Part shown: positions 6,683-15,521 of the stretch, piece after piece
Layout: each line of letters begins with the position of its first letter
Position numbering within the stretch: the stretch's first letter is position 1
Program-made: the position numbers and the translations under genes
The notes under the pieces: model-generated
Seen by the model: only the letters and a program-made list of their open reading frames with translations
Told to the model about the DNA's origin: nothing
Databases searched by the model: none
Source: Streptomyces sp. DH-12
Lineage (GTDB): Bacteria; Actinomycetota; Actinomycetes; Streptomycetales; Streptomycetaceae
Assembly: GCF_002899455.1 (NCBI RefSeq)
Contig: NZ_PPFB01000001.1
Span: forward strand, 1,054,001 to 1,118,000
Direction: 5' to 3'
Length of the DNA: 64,000 nucleotides

Positions 6683-9049
6683 CTACTCCACCGAGAACTC
6701 CGCGTGGAACCGCCGCGTGTGGTCGACCTCCCGCACCGGACCCGTCAGGGTGACCGTCCCCGTCAGGCGGGCGTCCGTGCTGGACGCGGCCAGGCGGAGT
6801 TCCAGCTCGCCCGGTTCGACGATGCGGCGGCCGTCGCGGCCGGTGAAGGACGCCACGTCCGCCGGGACCGTGACGCGCACCCTGCGCTCCTCGCCCGGTT
6901 CCAGCTCCAGCCGGGTGTAACCGACGAGGCGCTGCACCGGCTGGACCACGGAGGCGACCGGGTCGTGCAGGTAGAGCTGGACGACCTCGGTGCCGGTCCG
7001 CTCCCCCGTGTTGCGCACGGTGAGGGACGCGGTGAACTCGCCGTCCGTCGCGGCCTCCGCGGCGTCCACGGTGAGGTCGCTCCAGGCGAACGTCGTGTAC
7101 GTCAGGCCGTGTCCGAAGCCGAACGCCGGCGTCGGGTCGATGTTGGACACCTCGCTGGCCTGGGCGAGCCGGGCGCCGAGGTACGTGGTCGGCTGGGAGC
7201 CGGGGCCGCGCGGGATGCTGACCGGCAGGCGTCCGGACGGACCGGTGCGTCCGCTGAGCACGCCGGCGATCGCCCGGGTGCCCGCGACGCCGGGGAAGAA
7301 GGACTGCACGATCGCCGCGGAGTCCTCCACCGCGCGGCCGAGCGCGTAGGGACGGCCCGCGAGCAGGACGGTCACCACCGGCGTGCCGGAGTCGAGCAGC
7401 GCGTCGAGGAGCTGCTGCTGGGCGCCGGGCAGGGCGAGGGACTCCGCGTCGCAGCCCTCGCCGCTGGTGCCGCGGCCGAACAGGCCGGCGCGGTCACCGA
7501 GAGCGACGACGACGATGTCGGCGTCACGCGCCGTGGCGACCGCCTCGGCGATGCCGGAGAGGTCGCCGTCGTCGACGCCGGTGCCGCGGACGACCGTGAT
7601 CTCGGCGTCGGGGAACTCGGCGGCCAGGCTCTCGCCCAGGCTGGGCAGTTCGATGCCGACGGGGACGTCCGGGTACTGCACGCCGACGTGCTGCGGGAAG
7701 GAGTAGCAGCCGAGGACGGCGGCGGGCTCGGCGGCGTTGGGGCCGACGAGCGCGATGCGGCGGGGGCGGCCGAGCGGCAGCGTGCCGTCGTTGCTGAGCA
7801 GGACGACCGCCTTCTCGGCGATCTCCCGGGCCAGCTCGCGGTTCTCGGGTCCGTCGAGGTCGATCTTGCCGCGCAGGGCCTCCGGGTCGTCCAGGTCGGC
7901 GCCGTCGAAGGCGGGCGGCACCGGGCTCCAGTCGCGGTCGAGCAGGCCGAGCTCCGCCTTCTGGGTGAGGACGCGGCGCAGGGCGCGGTCGATCAGGGCC
8001 TCCGGCACCCGGCCCTCGGCGACGGCCTCGGCGAGCGGCGCGCCGAACGCCTTGACCGTGGGCAGCTCGATGTCGACGCCCGCCTCGAGCGCGGCGCCGG
8101 CCGCGTCGGCGAAGTCGCCGGCGATGCCGTGCAGCGTCTTGAGGAACGCGATGCCGAAGTAGTCGGCCACCACCGTGCCGTCGAAGCCCCAGGTGTCGCG
8201 GAGCAGCCCGGTGAGCAGGCTCTCGTCGGCCGCTGCGGGGATGCCGTCGATGTCGGTGTAGGCGTGCATGACGGAGCGTGCGCCGCCCTCGCGGATCGCC
8301 ATCTCGAACGGCGGCAGCAGCACGTCGGCGCGCTCGCGCGGCCCCACGGAGGAGGGAGCGAGGTTGCGTCCGGCGCGGGAGGCCGAGTAGCCGACGAAGT
8401 GCTTGAGGGTGGCGACGACGCCCGTGGACTCCAGGCCCTGGACGTAGGCGGTGCCGATGGTGCCGACGAGGTACGGGTCCTCGCCGATGGTCTCCTCGAC
8501 GCGGCCCCAGCGGGGGTCGCGGACGACGTCGAGGACGGGCGCGAGGCCCTGGTGGACGCCGACGGCGCGCATGTCGCGTCCGATGGCGGCGGCCATCCGG
8601 CGGATCACGTCCGGGTCGAAGGTGGCGCCCCAGGACAGCGGCACGGGGTAGGCGGTGGCGCCCCAGGCGGCGAAGCCGGCCAGGCACTCCTCGTGCGCGA
8701 CGGCGGGAATGCCGAAGCGGTTCGCGGAGGTGATGCGGGTCTGGGTGCGCAGCAGGGAGAGCGCGCCGAGCGCCGGGTCGACGGGGGCGGTGCCGAAGGG
8801 GCGGGTGAGCTGGCCCAGGCCGGACGGCAGGAGCGCGTCGAGGTCGACGGCCTCCTCCATGTCGTGCTGGTGCGGGGCGACCTCGCCGCCGTTGGCGGAG
8901 GCGCCGACCCACACGCCGTACAGCTGGGCGATCTTCTCCTGGAGGGTCATGGCGCCGATCAGCGCGTCGACCCGGGCGGAGACGGGGTGGGAGGGATCGT
9001 TCCAGAGGGGGATTTCGGGGGTGGTCTCTACGGCCACGTTCGCGGTCAC
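6683..9049 (-). CDS. bxlA: GH3 beta-xylosidase/beta-glucosidase
   Basis: 788 aa from the GTG at 9049, whose GTGA overlaps the upstream permease stop. The Shine-Dalgarno GGAGG is only 3 nt away, so the next GTG (9037) is an alternative start. The (beta/alpha)8 GH3 domain has the nucleophile Asp in VVADYFGI (about residue 296), followed by an alpha/beta sandwich and a C-terminal fibronectin-III-like domain (about 680-780, TGTEVVQLYLHDP). No signal peptide: it acts on imported oligosaccharide in the cytosol. As the last gene of an ABC sugar operon of bxlEFGA type, it most likely cleaves xylobiose. Confidence 0.88.
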   Translation of the reverse strand: MTANVAVETTPEIPLWNDPSHPVSARVDALIGAMTLQEKIAQLYGVWVGASANGGEVAPHQHDMEEAVDLDALLPSGLGQLTRPFGTAPVDPALGALSLLRTQTRITSANRFGIPAVAHEECLAGFAAWGATAYPVPLSWGATFDPDVIRRMAAAIGRDMRAVGVHQGLAPVLDVVRDPRWGRVEETIGEDPYLVGTIGTAYVQGLESTGVVATLKHFVGYSASRAGRNLAPSSVGPRERADVLLPPFEMAIREGGARSVMHAYTDIDGIPAAADESLLTGLLRDTWGFDGTVVADYFGIAFLKTLHGIAGDFADAAGAALEAGVDIELPTVKAFGAPLAEAVAEGRVPEALIDRALRRVLTQKAELGLLDRDWSPVPPAFDGADLDDPEALRGKIDLDGPENRELAREIAEKAVVLLSNDGTLPLGRPRRIALVGPNAAEPAAVLGCYSFPQHVGVQYPDVPVGIELPSLGESLAAEFPDAEITVVRGTGVDDGDLSGIAEAVATARDADIVVVALGDRAGLFGRGTSGEGCDAESLALPGAQQQLLDALLDSGTPVVTVLLAGRPYALGRAVEDSAAIVQSFFPGVAGTRAIAGVLSGRTGPSGRLPVSIPRGPGSQPTTYLGARLAQASEVSNIDPTPAFGFGHGLTYTTFAWSDLTVDAAEAATDGEFTASLTVRNTGERTGTEVVQLYLHDPVASVVQPVQRLVGYTRLELEPGEERRVRVTVPADVASFTGRDGRRIVEPGELELRLAASSTDARLTGTVTLTGPVREVDHTRRFHAEFSVE

Positions 9050-9864
9050 TTTCCTCCGACACCCATCAGACCCTGGACCAGGGCGCGACGGGCGAACAGG
9101 TAGACGAGCAGGATGGGCACCATGGACAGCACCACGGCTCCCAGCAGCCCGGGGATGTCGATGCCGTGTTCGGTCTGGAAGTCGTACAGGCCCAGGGTGA
9201 CGACCTTGGTGGAGTCGGACTGGGTCAGCACGAGCGGGAACAGGAAGCCGTTCCATGCCTGGAGCGCGGAGAAGACCACGATGGTGGACAGTCCGCCCCG
9301 GGACAGCGGCAGCACGAGCTGGAAGAACATGCGCCGCGGGGTGGCGCCGTCCATGGCCATGGCCTCGTACAGTTCCGGGGAGATGTCGCGCATGGCGCCG
9401 CTGAGGATGAGCGCGGACATCGGCAGGCAGAAGGCGGCCGTGGGCAGGATGACGCCGAGCAGGTTGTCGTACAGCCCGGCTTCGCTGATCAGGTAGAACA
9501 TCGGCACGATCACGGCCTGGGCGGGGATCGCCAGGCCGAGCAGGAACAGCCGGAAGATCGCCGACGTGGTCCGGGCCCGGCTGCGCACGATGGCGTAGGC
9601 GAGCGGCGGGACCAGCAGCAGCACGATGCCGATCACGCAGGCGGTGACGACGAGCGTGTTGAGGAAGTACCGGCCGAAGCCCGAGTCGAAGGCGCCGGTG
9701 TAGTTGTCCAGGGTGAAGGTGTCCGGGACGGACACCGGGCCGTTCTGGGCGTAGTCCTGGCGGGTGCGCAGGGTCGCCGCGAGCATCACGTACAGCGGCA
9801 GGCCGACCAGGAACAGCCAGACGAGCGAGCCGGCGCCGGCCAGGTAGTTGGGGCGGCGCCTCAT
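9046..9864 (-). CDS. bxlG: ABC sugar transporter permease, MalG type
   Basis: 272 aa starting MRRRPNYLAG at 9864, an ATGA overlap with the preceding permease; the longer open frame upstream is a shadow of that gene. Six membrane segments and the inner-membrane EAA loop (ELYEAMAMDGATPRRMFFQLVLPL, in two pieces EAMAMDGA and LVLP) identify the CUT1 class. It pairs with BxlF; no ATPase is encoded here, as usual in Streptomyces, where MsiK serves many sugar importers. Substrate by context: xylobiose/xylo-oligosaccharides. Confidence 0.88.
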   Translation of the reverse strand: MRRRPNYLAGAGSLVWLFLVGLPLYVMLAATLRTRQDYAQNGPVSVPDTFTLDNYTGAFDSGFGRYFLNTLVVTACVIGIVLLLVPPLAYAIVRSRARTTSAIFRLFLLGLAIPAQAVIVPMFYLISEAGLYDNLLGVILPTAAFCLPMSALILSGAMRDISPELYEAMAMDGATPRRMFFQLVLPLSRGGLSTIVVFSALQAWNGFLFPLVLTQSDSTKVVTLGLYDFQTEHGIDIPGLLGAVVLSMVPILLVYLFARRALVQGLMGVGGK

Positions 9865-10820
9865 GACACACCTTCCATGGAGCTGCGCATCTTGTCGTAG
9901 CCGGAGACCTTCACCACGACCAGGGAGATGATGGTGGCGGCGACGACCAGGGCGAGGGCGATGGCGGAGCCGGCGCCGAAGTCGAAGCCCTTGAAGGCCT
10001 TGTCGTACATGTAGTAGGCGCTGATGGTCGTGTCGGTGCCGGGGCCGCCCTGGGTGAGGATGAGGACGGTCTCGAAGGTGGTGAGGCCACCGACGATCAT
10101 CAGGATCATCGACGTGATCATGGAGTTGCGGAGCTGCGGCAGCGTGATGTGGAAGAACTGCCGGTAGCGGCCCGCGCCGTCGATCTCCGCGGCCTGGTAC
10201 AGCACCTGCGGGATGGAGCGCGCGGCGCCCTGGTAGATCAGCGTGTGGAACGGGGTGAACTGCCAGGTGCTCACGAACGCCAGCACGCCGATGGCGGTGG
10301 CCTGTTCGCCGAACAGGTTGCCGTCGCCGAAGAGCCAGCCGGCGTCGGCGGGAATGCCGAAGTTCGGGTCGAGCAGGGCGCGCCACAGCACGGAGACGGC
10401 CGTGGCGGACAGCAGCAGCGGGATGAAGTAGATGACCGACAGCACCGCGCGGTTGCGCTGGTGGCCCGCCGCCCAGACGCCGAGCATGATGCTCAGCGGG
10501 GTCTGGACGACCACGCCGAGCACGGTCAGCAGCAGGGTGAGCCAGACGCTCTTGAGCATCACCGGGTCGTCCATCAGGCGCGACCAGTTGTCGGTGCCGA
10601 CCCACTGGGGCGAGCCGAGCCCGTTCCAGCTCATGAAGGACAGCACCGCGACCATGACGAGCGGGACGATCGCGAAGAGGGCGAAGAACACCGCGGCGGG
10701 CAGCGCCCAGGCGAAGCCCGGGCGGCCCACCTTGGACACGGACGGGGAGGCGGCCGGCCGCCGCCGGGACCCCTTGCGGGGGCCGGCGGCGGGCGGAGCG
10801 CTCGTGATCTTTGTGGTCAT
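9861..10820 (-). CDS. bxlF: ABC sugar transporter permease, MalF type
   Basis: 319 aa. A charged cytoplasmic N-terminus (about 35 aa) is followed by six predicted membrane helices. The EAA motif reads YQAAEIDGAGRYRQFFHITLP about residues 215-235. It forms the heterodimeric channel with BxlG and overlaps it by 4 nt. It is 10 nt downstream of the binding-protein gene, so the three transport genes and the glycosidase form one operon. Confidence 0.88.
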   Translation of the reverse strand: MTTKITSAPPAAGPRKGSRRRPAASPSVSKVGRPGFAWALPAAVFFALFAIVPLVMVAVLSFMSWNGLGSPQWVGTDNWSRLMDDPVMLKSVWLTLLLTVLGVVVQTPLSIMLGVWAAGHQRNRAVLSVIYFIPLLLSATAVSVLWRALLDPNFGIPADAGWLFGDGNLFGEQATAIGVLAFVSTWQFTPFHTLIYQGAARSIPQVLYQAAEIDGAGRYRQFFHITLPQLRNSMITSMILMIVGGLTTFETVLILTQGGPGTDTTISAYYMYDKAFKGFDFGAGSAIALALVVAATIISLVVVKVSGYDKMRSSMEGVS

Positions 10821-10830
10821 GAGCCGTTCG

Positions 10831-12135
10831 TCACTCGGTCGGGAGGGCCTGCATGGCCTTGATGAAGCCGTCCGCGTCGAGCTGTCCGTTGAAGAACTGC
10901 TGGATGGCCTTGTGCATGTCCGAGGCCGCCGACTGCGGGAACGCCTGGTCCCAGGAGAGCTGGAACGACGGCGCGTCGGCGACCAGGTCGTACTGGAAGC
11001 GCGAGTACTCGGGCGTCGCGGAGGTCTCGATGAACCGGTCGGTGTTGGTGGTGGTGGTCAGGTTGCCGACGTCGAGCTGCGCCTTGACGAACTCGTCGGA
11101 GTACATGAGCTCGAGGAACTCGGCGACGGCCTCGGGGTGCTTGGTCTTCTTCATCACCGAGTAGTAGTTGTTGGTGTTGCCGGCGACGTTCTTCGGGTCG
11201 CCCTTGCCGCCCTCGACGGCCGGGAAGGCGGAGTAGCCGAGGCCCTTCTCGGCGAAGTCCGGGTGGTCGGTGAGCTGCTGGGAGTAGTACCAGGAGCCCA
11301 TCAGCTCGAAGCCGGCCTTGCCCTGGGCGACCAGCGCGACGGAGCCGCCGTTGGTGTACTTGACGGAGTCGTAGTTCTTGCCGAAGGCGCCCGCGTCGAC
11401 GAGCTCCCTGATCATCTTCAGGGCCTTCTTGCTCTCCGGGGCCTCCCAGGCGCTCTTGTCACCGTCGAGGGCCTTCTGGAAGAGCTCCGGGCCGGCTATG
11501 CGGTCGTAGAGGTACTGGAACCACATCTGGGTGGGCCAGACGTCGCCGCCGCCGAGCGCGATCGGGGTGACGCCCTCGTCCTTCAGCTTCTCCACGGCGT
11601 CGAGCAGCTCGTCCCAGGTCTTCGGCGGCTGGACGCCCGCCTTCTTGAGGACGTTCTTGTTGTGGAAGAGCAGGACCGGCTGCGTGCCGCGCATGGGGAT
11701 GCCGTACGGCTTGCCGTCGACGACCGCGTTGTTGAAGACGGAGGGGAGGAACTTGCTCTCCAGGTCCGGGTTCTTCTTGATGAAGTCGTCCAGCGGGAGG
11801 AGCAGATCGGCCTTGACGAACGGCTTGATGCTGCCGCCGCCCCAGTTGAAGAAGACGTCCGGAGCCTGCGGGGTGCTGATGATCGTCTGAAGCTTCTTCT
11901 GGTAGTCGGCACCGGGGATGGTGTCGAGGACCGCCTTGACGTCGGACGTCTCGTTGAACTTGTCGACGATCTGCTTCTCGATCTTGTTGGTGGCGTCCCC
12001 GTAGACAAGGATATGGATCTTGCCGTCGTCCGCCGACGCCCCGCCGTCGCCGCCACCGCAGGCCGACAGACTCAGGGCGAGGGCGAGCGTCGCACCGGTG
12101 GCGATCAGTCTGGGCAAGCGCGCACGTGTCTTCAT
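10831..12135 (-). CDS. bxlE: ABC sugar-binding lipoprotein
   Basis: 434 aa, family-1 extracellular solute-binding protein. Signal peptide with lipobox LSAC (Cys26) then a Gly/Ala/Asp-rich tether. The mature part shows the expected two-lobe pattern, with aromatic residues for sugar stacking (DVWPTQMWFQYLYD, GSWYYSQQL). First gene of the operon. The ATG has a GAAAGG ribosome site that abuts the proposed operator at 12143-12172. The order with two permeases, GH3 enzyme and divergent LacI matches the xylobiose system BxlEFG-BxlA of Streptomyces; that substrate is inferred. Confidence 0.88.
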   Translation of the reverse strand: MKTRARLPRLIATGATLALALSLSACGGGDGGASADDGKIHILVYGDATNKIEKQIVDKFNETSDVKAVLDTIPGADYQKKLQTIISTPQAPDVFFNWGGGSIKPFVKADLLLPLDDFIKKNPDLESKFLPSVFNNAVVDGKPYGIPMRGTQPVLLFHNKNVLKKAGVQPPKTWDELLDAVEKLKDEGVTPIALGGGDVWPTQMWFQYLYDRIAGPELFQKALDGDKSAWEAPESKKALKMIRELVDAGAFGKNYDSVKYTNGGSVALVAQGKAGFELMGSWYYSQQLTDHPDFAEKGLGYSAFPAVEGGKGDPKNVAGNTNNYYSVMKKTKHPEAVAEFLELMYSDEFVKAQLDVGNLTTTTNTDRFIETSATPEYSRFQYDLVADAPSFQLSWDQAFPQSAASDMHKAIQQFFNGQLDADGFIKAMQALPTE

Positions 12136-12142
12136 CGTTCGC

Positions 12143-12172
12143 CTTTCGAAAGTTTCGGCGTCATCGCCGAAA
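12143..12172. promoter_or_regulatory. Probable LacI-family (BxlR) operator in front of bxlE
   Basis: Overlapping dyads: CTTTCGAAAG (12143-12152), CGAAAGTTTCG (12147-12157), then TTTCGGCG and CGCCGAAA as an 8-bp inverted repeat with a 4-nt spacer (12153-12172). It begins 8 bp upstream of the bxlE start codon and lies in the 138-bp divergent region shared with the LacI gene. The 11-mer recurs upstream of xlnB at 16763. Confidence 0.75.
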
Positions 12173-12273
12173 GTCCATGCCGAGGGACAGTAGGTCAGAC
12201 GGGAGTTGGGGTCAACGGTCGGGTCACGACTCGGCCAAACCGTTATCGAGAGGCGGTGCTCTATCCTGCGGGT

Positions 12274-13293
12274 ATGCGTGAAGACGACGAGGCGAGCGGG
12301 CGTGTCACCCTGGCTGCGGTAGCGAAAGAGGCCGGGGTGTCGATGCCGACAGTTTCGAAGGTGCTCAACGGCCGTTCGGATGTCTCACGCGCGACGCGCG
12401 CCAAGGTGGAGAAGCTGCTGGACCTGCACGGCTACCGCCGGCGCGTGCAGCCCGCGACCCGCTACCCGCTCATCGAGATCGTGTTCCACGAGCTGGAGAG
12501 CGTGTGGGCGATGGAACTGATCCGGGGCGTGGAGAACGTCGCGAAGGAGAACCGCGCGACGGTGGTGCTCACCGAGAGCGGCACCCGGCACACCCCCGCC
12601 CCGGACTGGCTGCCGGGCGTGCTGCAGCGCCGGCCGCTGGGCGTGGTGCTGGTGTTCTCCAGCCTGCCGCAGGACATCAAGCGTCAACTGCGGGCGGCGG
12701 CCATCCCGTTCGTCGTCATCGACCCGGCCGGCGACCCCGATCCGGACGTGCCGTCGGTGGGCTCCGCCAACTGGGCCGGCGGTCTCGCCGCCACCCGGCA
12801 CCTCACCGAGCGGAACCACCGGCGGATCGCCATCATCACCGGCCCCAACGACATGCTCTGCTCACTGGCCCGCCTCGACGGCTACCGCTCGGCCATGGCG
12901 ATGGCGGGCCTGGAGGCGGACCCCCGGCTCACCCGCTTCGGCGACTTCCACGTGCAGGGCGGCTTCGAGCACGCCATGGAACTGCTTCAGGGCCCCGACC
13001 GGCCCACGGCGATCTTCGCGGGCAGCGACCTGCAGGCGCTCGGCGTACTGGAGGCGGCCCGCGTCAAAGGGCTGCGGGTCCCGGAGGATCTCTCGGTGGT
13101 CGGCTACGACGACGTGCCGCTCGCCCAGTGGTCCAGCCCGCCGCTCACCACGGTCCACCAGCCGCTGCGGCACATGGCCGAGGAGGCGTCCCGCATGCTG
13201 CTGCGCCCGGACGACCCGGGCGCGGCGGCCCAGCGCATCGAGCTGGCGACGCACCTGGTGGTGCGGCAGAGCACGGCCCCGCTCGACAGCTAG
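12274..13293 (+). CDS. bxlR: LacI family repressor of the bxl operon
   Basis: 339 aa from ATG 12274; the open frame extends far upstream but is antisense to bxlE. The N-terminal helix-turn-helix (VTLAAVAKEAGVSMPTVSKVLN, in parts) and hinge (RSDVSRATRAKV) cover residues 10-55, followed by a periplasmic-binding-protein-like effector domain. LacI repressors usually release DNA on binding the pathway sugar, here probably xylobiose. Divergent from bxlE, the standard arrangement. No clear ribosome site precedes the ATG, so the mRNA may be leaderless. Confidence 0.87.
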   Translation: MREDDEASGRVTLAAVAKEAGVSMPTVSKVLNGRSDVSRATRAKVEKLLDLHGYRRRVQPATRYPLIEIVFHELESVWAMELIRGVENVAKENRATVVLTESGTRHTPAPDWLPGVLQRRPLGVVLVFSSLPQDIKRQLRAAAIPFVVIDPAGDPDPDVPSVGSANWAGGLAATRHLTERNHRRIAIITGPNDMLCSLARLDGYRSAMAMAGLEADPRLTRFGDFHVQGGFEHAMELLQGPDRPTAIFAGSDLQALGVLEAARVKGLRVPEDLSVVGYDDVPLAQWSSPPLTTVHQPLRHMAEEASRMLLRPDDPGAAAQRIELATHLVVRQSTAPLDS

Positions 13294-13306
13294 GGCGACC
13301 CGGGCG

Positions 13307-13675
13307 TCAGTGCGTGGAGGCGCGCTCCCGGCGCAGGCGGCGCAGAACGACACCGAGGTCCAGCGCGGCCGTCAGGGCGAGGACGCCGCACACCACGGCG
13401 ATGAGCGTCAGCGGGCCGCGTCCGGGGCTGTCCCCGGCGTCGGAGCCCGCCGCCCACACCGCGAACAGCACCGTGCCCGCGACGAAGAGCGGCAGGAAGA
13501 CGGAGGACAGCAGCAGCCGCAGCCTCAGCGGGCTGCGCGCGGTGACCGGCTCGGTGCCGGACCGCGGGTACCTGCTGCCGATCATCCCCGAGCGGGCACG
13601 GGAGACCGGCTCCCGGCCGGAGCCCGTACGGGGCTCGTGGGGAGAGGAACCGGCACGGCTGTCGGGCACGGCCAC
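13307..13675 (-). CDS. Small membrane protein (DUF6343-like)
   Basis: 122 aa from a GTG at 13675 with a strong AAGGAGG site close by; the GTG two codons later is better spaced. A basic N-terminus ending GTEPVTARSPLRLRLLLS precedes two membrane segments (about 53-75 and 86-108) and a basic tail. The EPVTARS.LRLRL segment is characteristic of small Streptomyces membrane proteins grouped as DUF6343. Function unknown. It is convergent with the LacI gene, only 13 nt apart. Confidence 0.7.
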   Translation of the reverse strand: MAVPDSRAGSSPHEPRTGSGREPVSRARSGMIGSRYPRSGTEPVTARSPLRLRLLLSSVFLPLFVAGTVLFAVWAAGSDAGDSPGRGPLTLIAVVCGVLALTAALDLGVVLRRLRRERASTH

Positions 13676-13801
13676 GCACCTCCTTCACCTCGTGGTCCGC
13701 ATCGGGTAGCCCCCGTGGCGGGCGGCAAACCGCCGCCGTCTCGATCCCGCCCGCCCGGGTACCCGGGACCGGACCGAGACGGCCGGAGGAGGTGGCCGGG
13801 C

Positions 13802-14446
13802 ATGGTGAGCGCGTCGGTGACGGTTCCGTCGGGAGCGGCGGCCCTGCGCGGTGATCTGGAGCTCCCCGTGGGGGCGCGCGGGGTGGTGCTGTTCGCGCAC
13901 GGCAGCGGCAGTTCACGGCTCAGCCCGCGCAACCGGGCCGTCGCAGGGGTGCTGCGGAGAGCGGGGTTCGGCACGCTGCTGCTGGACCTGCTGACCGGTG
14001 CGGAGGAGGACGAGGACGCGGCGACGGGCCGGCACCGTTTCGACATCGGTCTGCTGGCGGGCCGGCTGGCGCACGCCGTGGACTGGCTGGAGGACCGCCC
14101 GGACGCGGCGGACCTGCCGGTGGGGCTGTTCGGGGCCAGCACGGGAGCGGCGGCGGCGCTGGTCGCGGCGACGGAGCGGCCGCGGCGGGTGGCGGCGGTC
14201 GTCTCGCGGGGCGGGCGGCCGGATCTGGCGGGCGACGTGCTGGGCCTGGTGGCGTGCCCGGTGCTGCTGGTGGTGGGCGGCGCGGATCCGGAGGTGCTGG
14301 ATCTCAACCGCGGGGCCGCGCGGCGGCTGTCCGCACCGCACCGGCTGGACGTGGTGCCCGGCGCCGGCCATCTGTTCGGCGAGCCGGGCGCGCTGGAGCG
14401 GGTCGCGGAGCTGGCCGCCGGGTGGTTCGGCGAGCATCTGGGGTGA
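13802..14446 (+). CDS. Alpha/beta hydrolase (dienelactone-hydrolase type)
   Basis: 214 aa. Oxyanion-hole segment FAHGSGSS about residues 32-39, nucleophile elbow GASTG (Ser about 115), acid in GGADPEVLD about residue 160, and catalytic His in PGAGHLF about residue 190. A GGAGG site lies 13 nt upstream. Short and intracellular. In Streptomyces, close homologues are often fused or adjacent to phosphoribosyltransferases; here it stands alone. The substrate is unknown. Confidence 0.82.
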   Translation: MVSASVTVPSGAAALRGDLELPVGARGVVLFAHGSGSSRLSPRNRAVAGVLRRAGFGTLLLDLLTGAEEDEDAATGRHRFDIGLLAGRLAHAVDWLEDRPDAADLPVGLFGASTGAAAALVAATERPRRVAAVVSRGGRPDLAGDVLGLVACPVLLVVGGADPEVLDLNRGAARRLSAPHRLDVVPGAGHLFGEPGALERVAELAAGWFGEHLG

Positions 14447-14453
14447 ACGCGGG

Positions 14454-14492
14454 GCGGCGAGCCGCGGCGCGGAACGCTCCGCGGCTCGCCGC
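14454..14492. terminator. Bidirectional terminator between the hydrolase and axeA
   Basis: A perfect 14-bp stem GCGGCGAGCCGCGG (14454-14467) pairs with 14479-14492 around an 11-nt loop, 8 nt after one stop codon and 6 nt from the other. Confidence 0.8.
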
Positions 14493-14497
14493 TGTTC

Positions 14498-15496
14498 TCA
14501 GCTCGTGGTGCAGGAGACCGTCGGCCAGTTCCAGTTGCCGTTGGTCTGGATCGTCACCCCCCAGTTGTTCCCGCTGCCGTCGGGCCGGGCGACGAGCGTC
14601 TGACTGTTGGGGTAGGAGGCGCTGACGTTCCAGGTGCTCAGCACCTTCGCCGGGGACGGCACGTTCATCGTCACGGTCCAGTCGGCGGAGCCGCCGACCG
14701 AGACGTTGAGGTTGTACCGGTCGCCCCATCTGCTGCCGGCGGACAGCGTCGCGGTGCAGGAGCCGTTGCCGCCGCCCCCTCCCCCGCCGCCGGAGCCGTC
14801 GGGGGCCACCGCGCGACCGGTCTGCGGGGAGATCATGCCGGCGCACAGTCCCCGGGAGGCCAGGTTCTGCGCGATGCGCGGGATGGCGGCGATGGTGTTC
14901 GCCGGCCAGTCGTGCATCAGGATGACCTGTCCGTCGTTCAGCCGGGAGGCGGCCTGCACGATCGCGTCGGTGCTCGCGTTGTTCCAGTCCTGCGAGTCGA
15001 CGTCCCAGATGACCTCGGTGAGCCCGTGCCTGGCGGCCACCGACCTCAGGGTGGAGTTGGTCTCGCCGTACGGCGGGCGGAACAGCTTCGGCGTCCCGCC
15101 CCCGGCGCTCGCGATCGCCTGCTGGGTGCGGGAGATCTCCGACTCCATCTGGGCCTGGCTCAGCTGGGTCATGTGCGGGTGGGTGTAGCTGTGGTTGGCG
15201 ACCCACATGCCCGCGTCCACCTGGGCCTTGACCAGACCGGGGTTGGCGGCGGCGTACTGGCCCTGGTTGAACATGGTGGCCCGCAGGCCGTTCTGCTTCA
15301 GCGCGTTGAGCAGGTTCACGGTGCTGCCGGCCGACGGGCCGTCGTCGAAGGTGAGCGCGACGTACCCGTTGCAGGCGGCCGCCTGGGCGGGGGCGGCGCC
15401 GACGCCCGTGCTCACGGTGGCCGCCACCGTCAGTGCGGCGGCGGCCACGCCCGGGACCAGGTACCGGGAGACGGGCTGTGGCTTTCCGGTGCTCAT
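14498..15496 (-). CDS. axeA: Secreted acetyl xylan esterase (CE4) with C-terminal CBM2
   Basis: 332 aa. Sec signal peptide (cleavage near AQAAAC). NodB polysaccharide-deacetylase domain residues 43-225: TFDDGPS (Asp51/52) and HSYTHPH (His102, His106) bind metal and catalyse, with RPPYGE further on. A Gly-rich linker is followed by a family-2 carbohydrate-binding module of about 85 aa ([16 protein letters not shown] to the C-terminal Cys) nearly identical to that of the adjacent xylanase. It removes acetyl groups from xylan outside the cell. It is 25 nt downstream of xlnB, the same gene order as S. lividans xlnB-axeA. GAGGAGG site 10 nt before ATG. Confidence 0.92.
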   Translation of the reverse strand: MSTGKPQPVSRYLVPGVAAAALTVAATVSTGVGAAPAQAAACNGYVALTFDDGPSAGSTVNLLNALKQNGLRATMFNQGQYAAANPGLVKAQVDAGMWVANHSYTHPHMTQLSQAQMESEISRTQQAIASAGGGTPKLFRPPYGETNSTLRSVAARHGLTEVIWDVDSQDWNNASTDAIVQAASRLNDGQVILMHDWPANTIAAIPRIAQNLASRGLCAGMISPQTGRAVAPDGSGGGGGGGGNGSCTATLSAGSRWGDRYNLNVSVGGSADWTVTMNVPSPAKVLSTWNVSASYPNSQTLVARPDGSGNNWGVTIQTNGNWNWPTVSCTTS

Positions 15497-15521
15497 GTGT
15501 GGGGGTCCTCCTCGTGCCGGG

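Noticed and set aside
6704..9103. 799-codon plus-strand frame
   Set aside because: Antisense to the GH3 gene; repetitive Gly/Val/Asp/Arg composition without domains.
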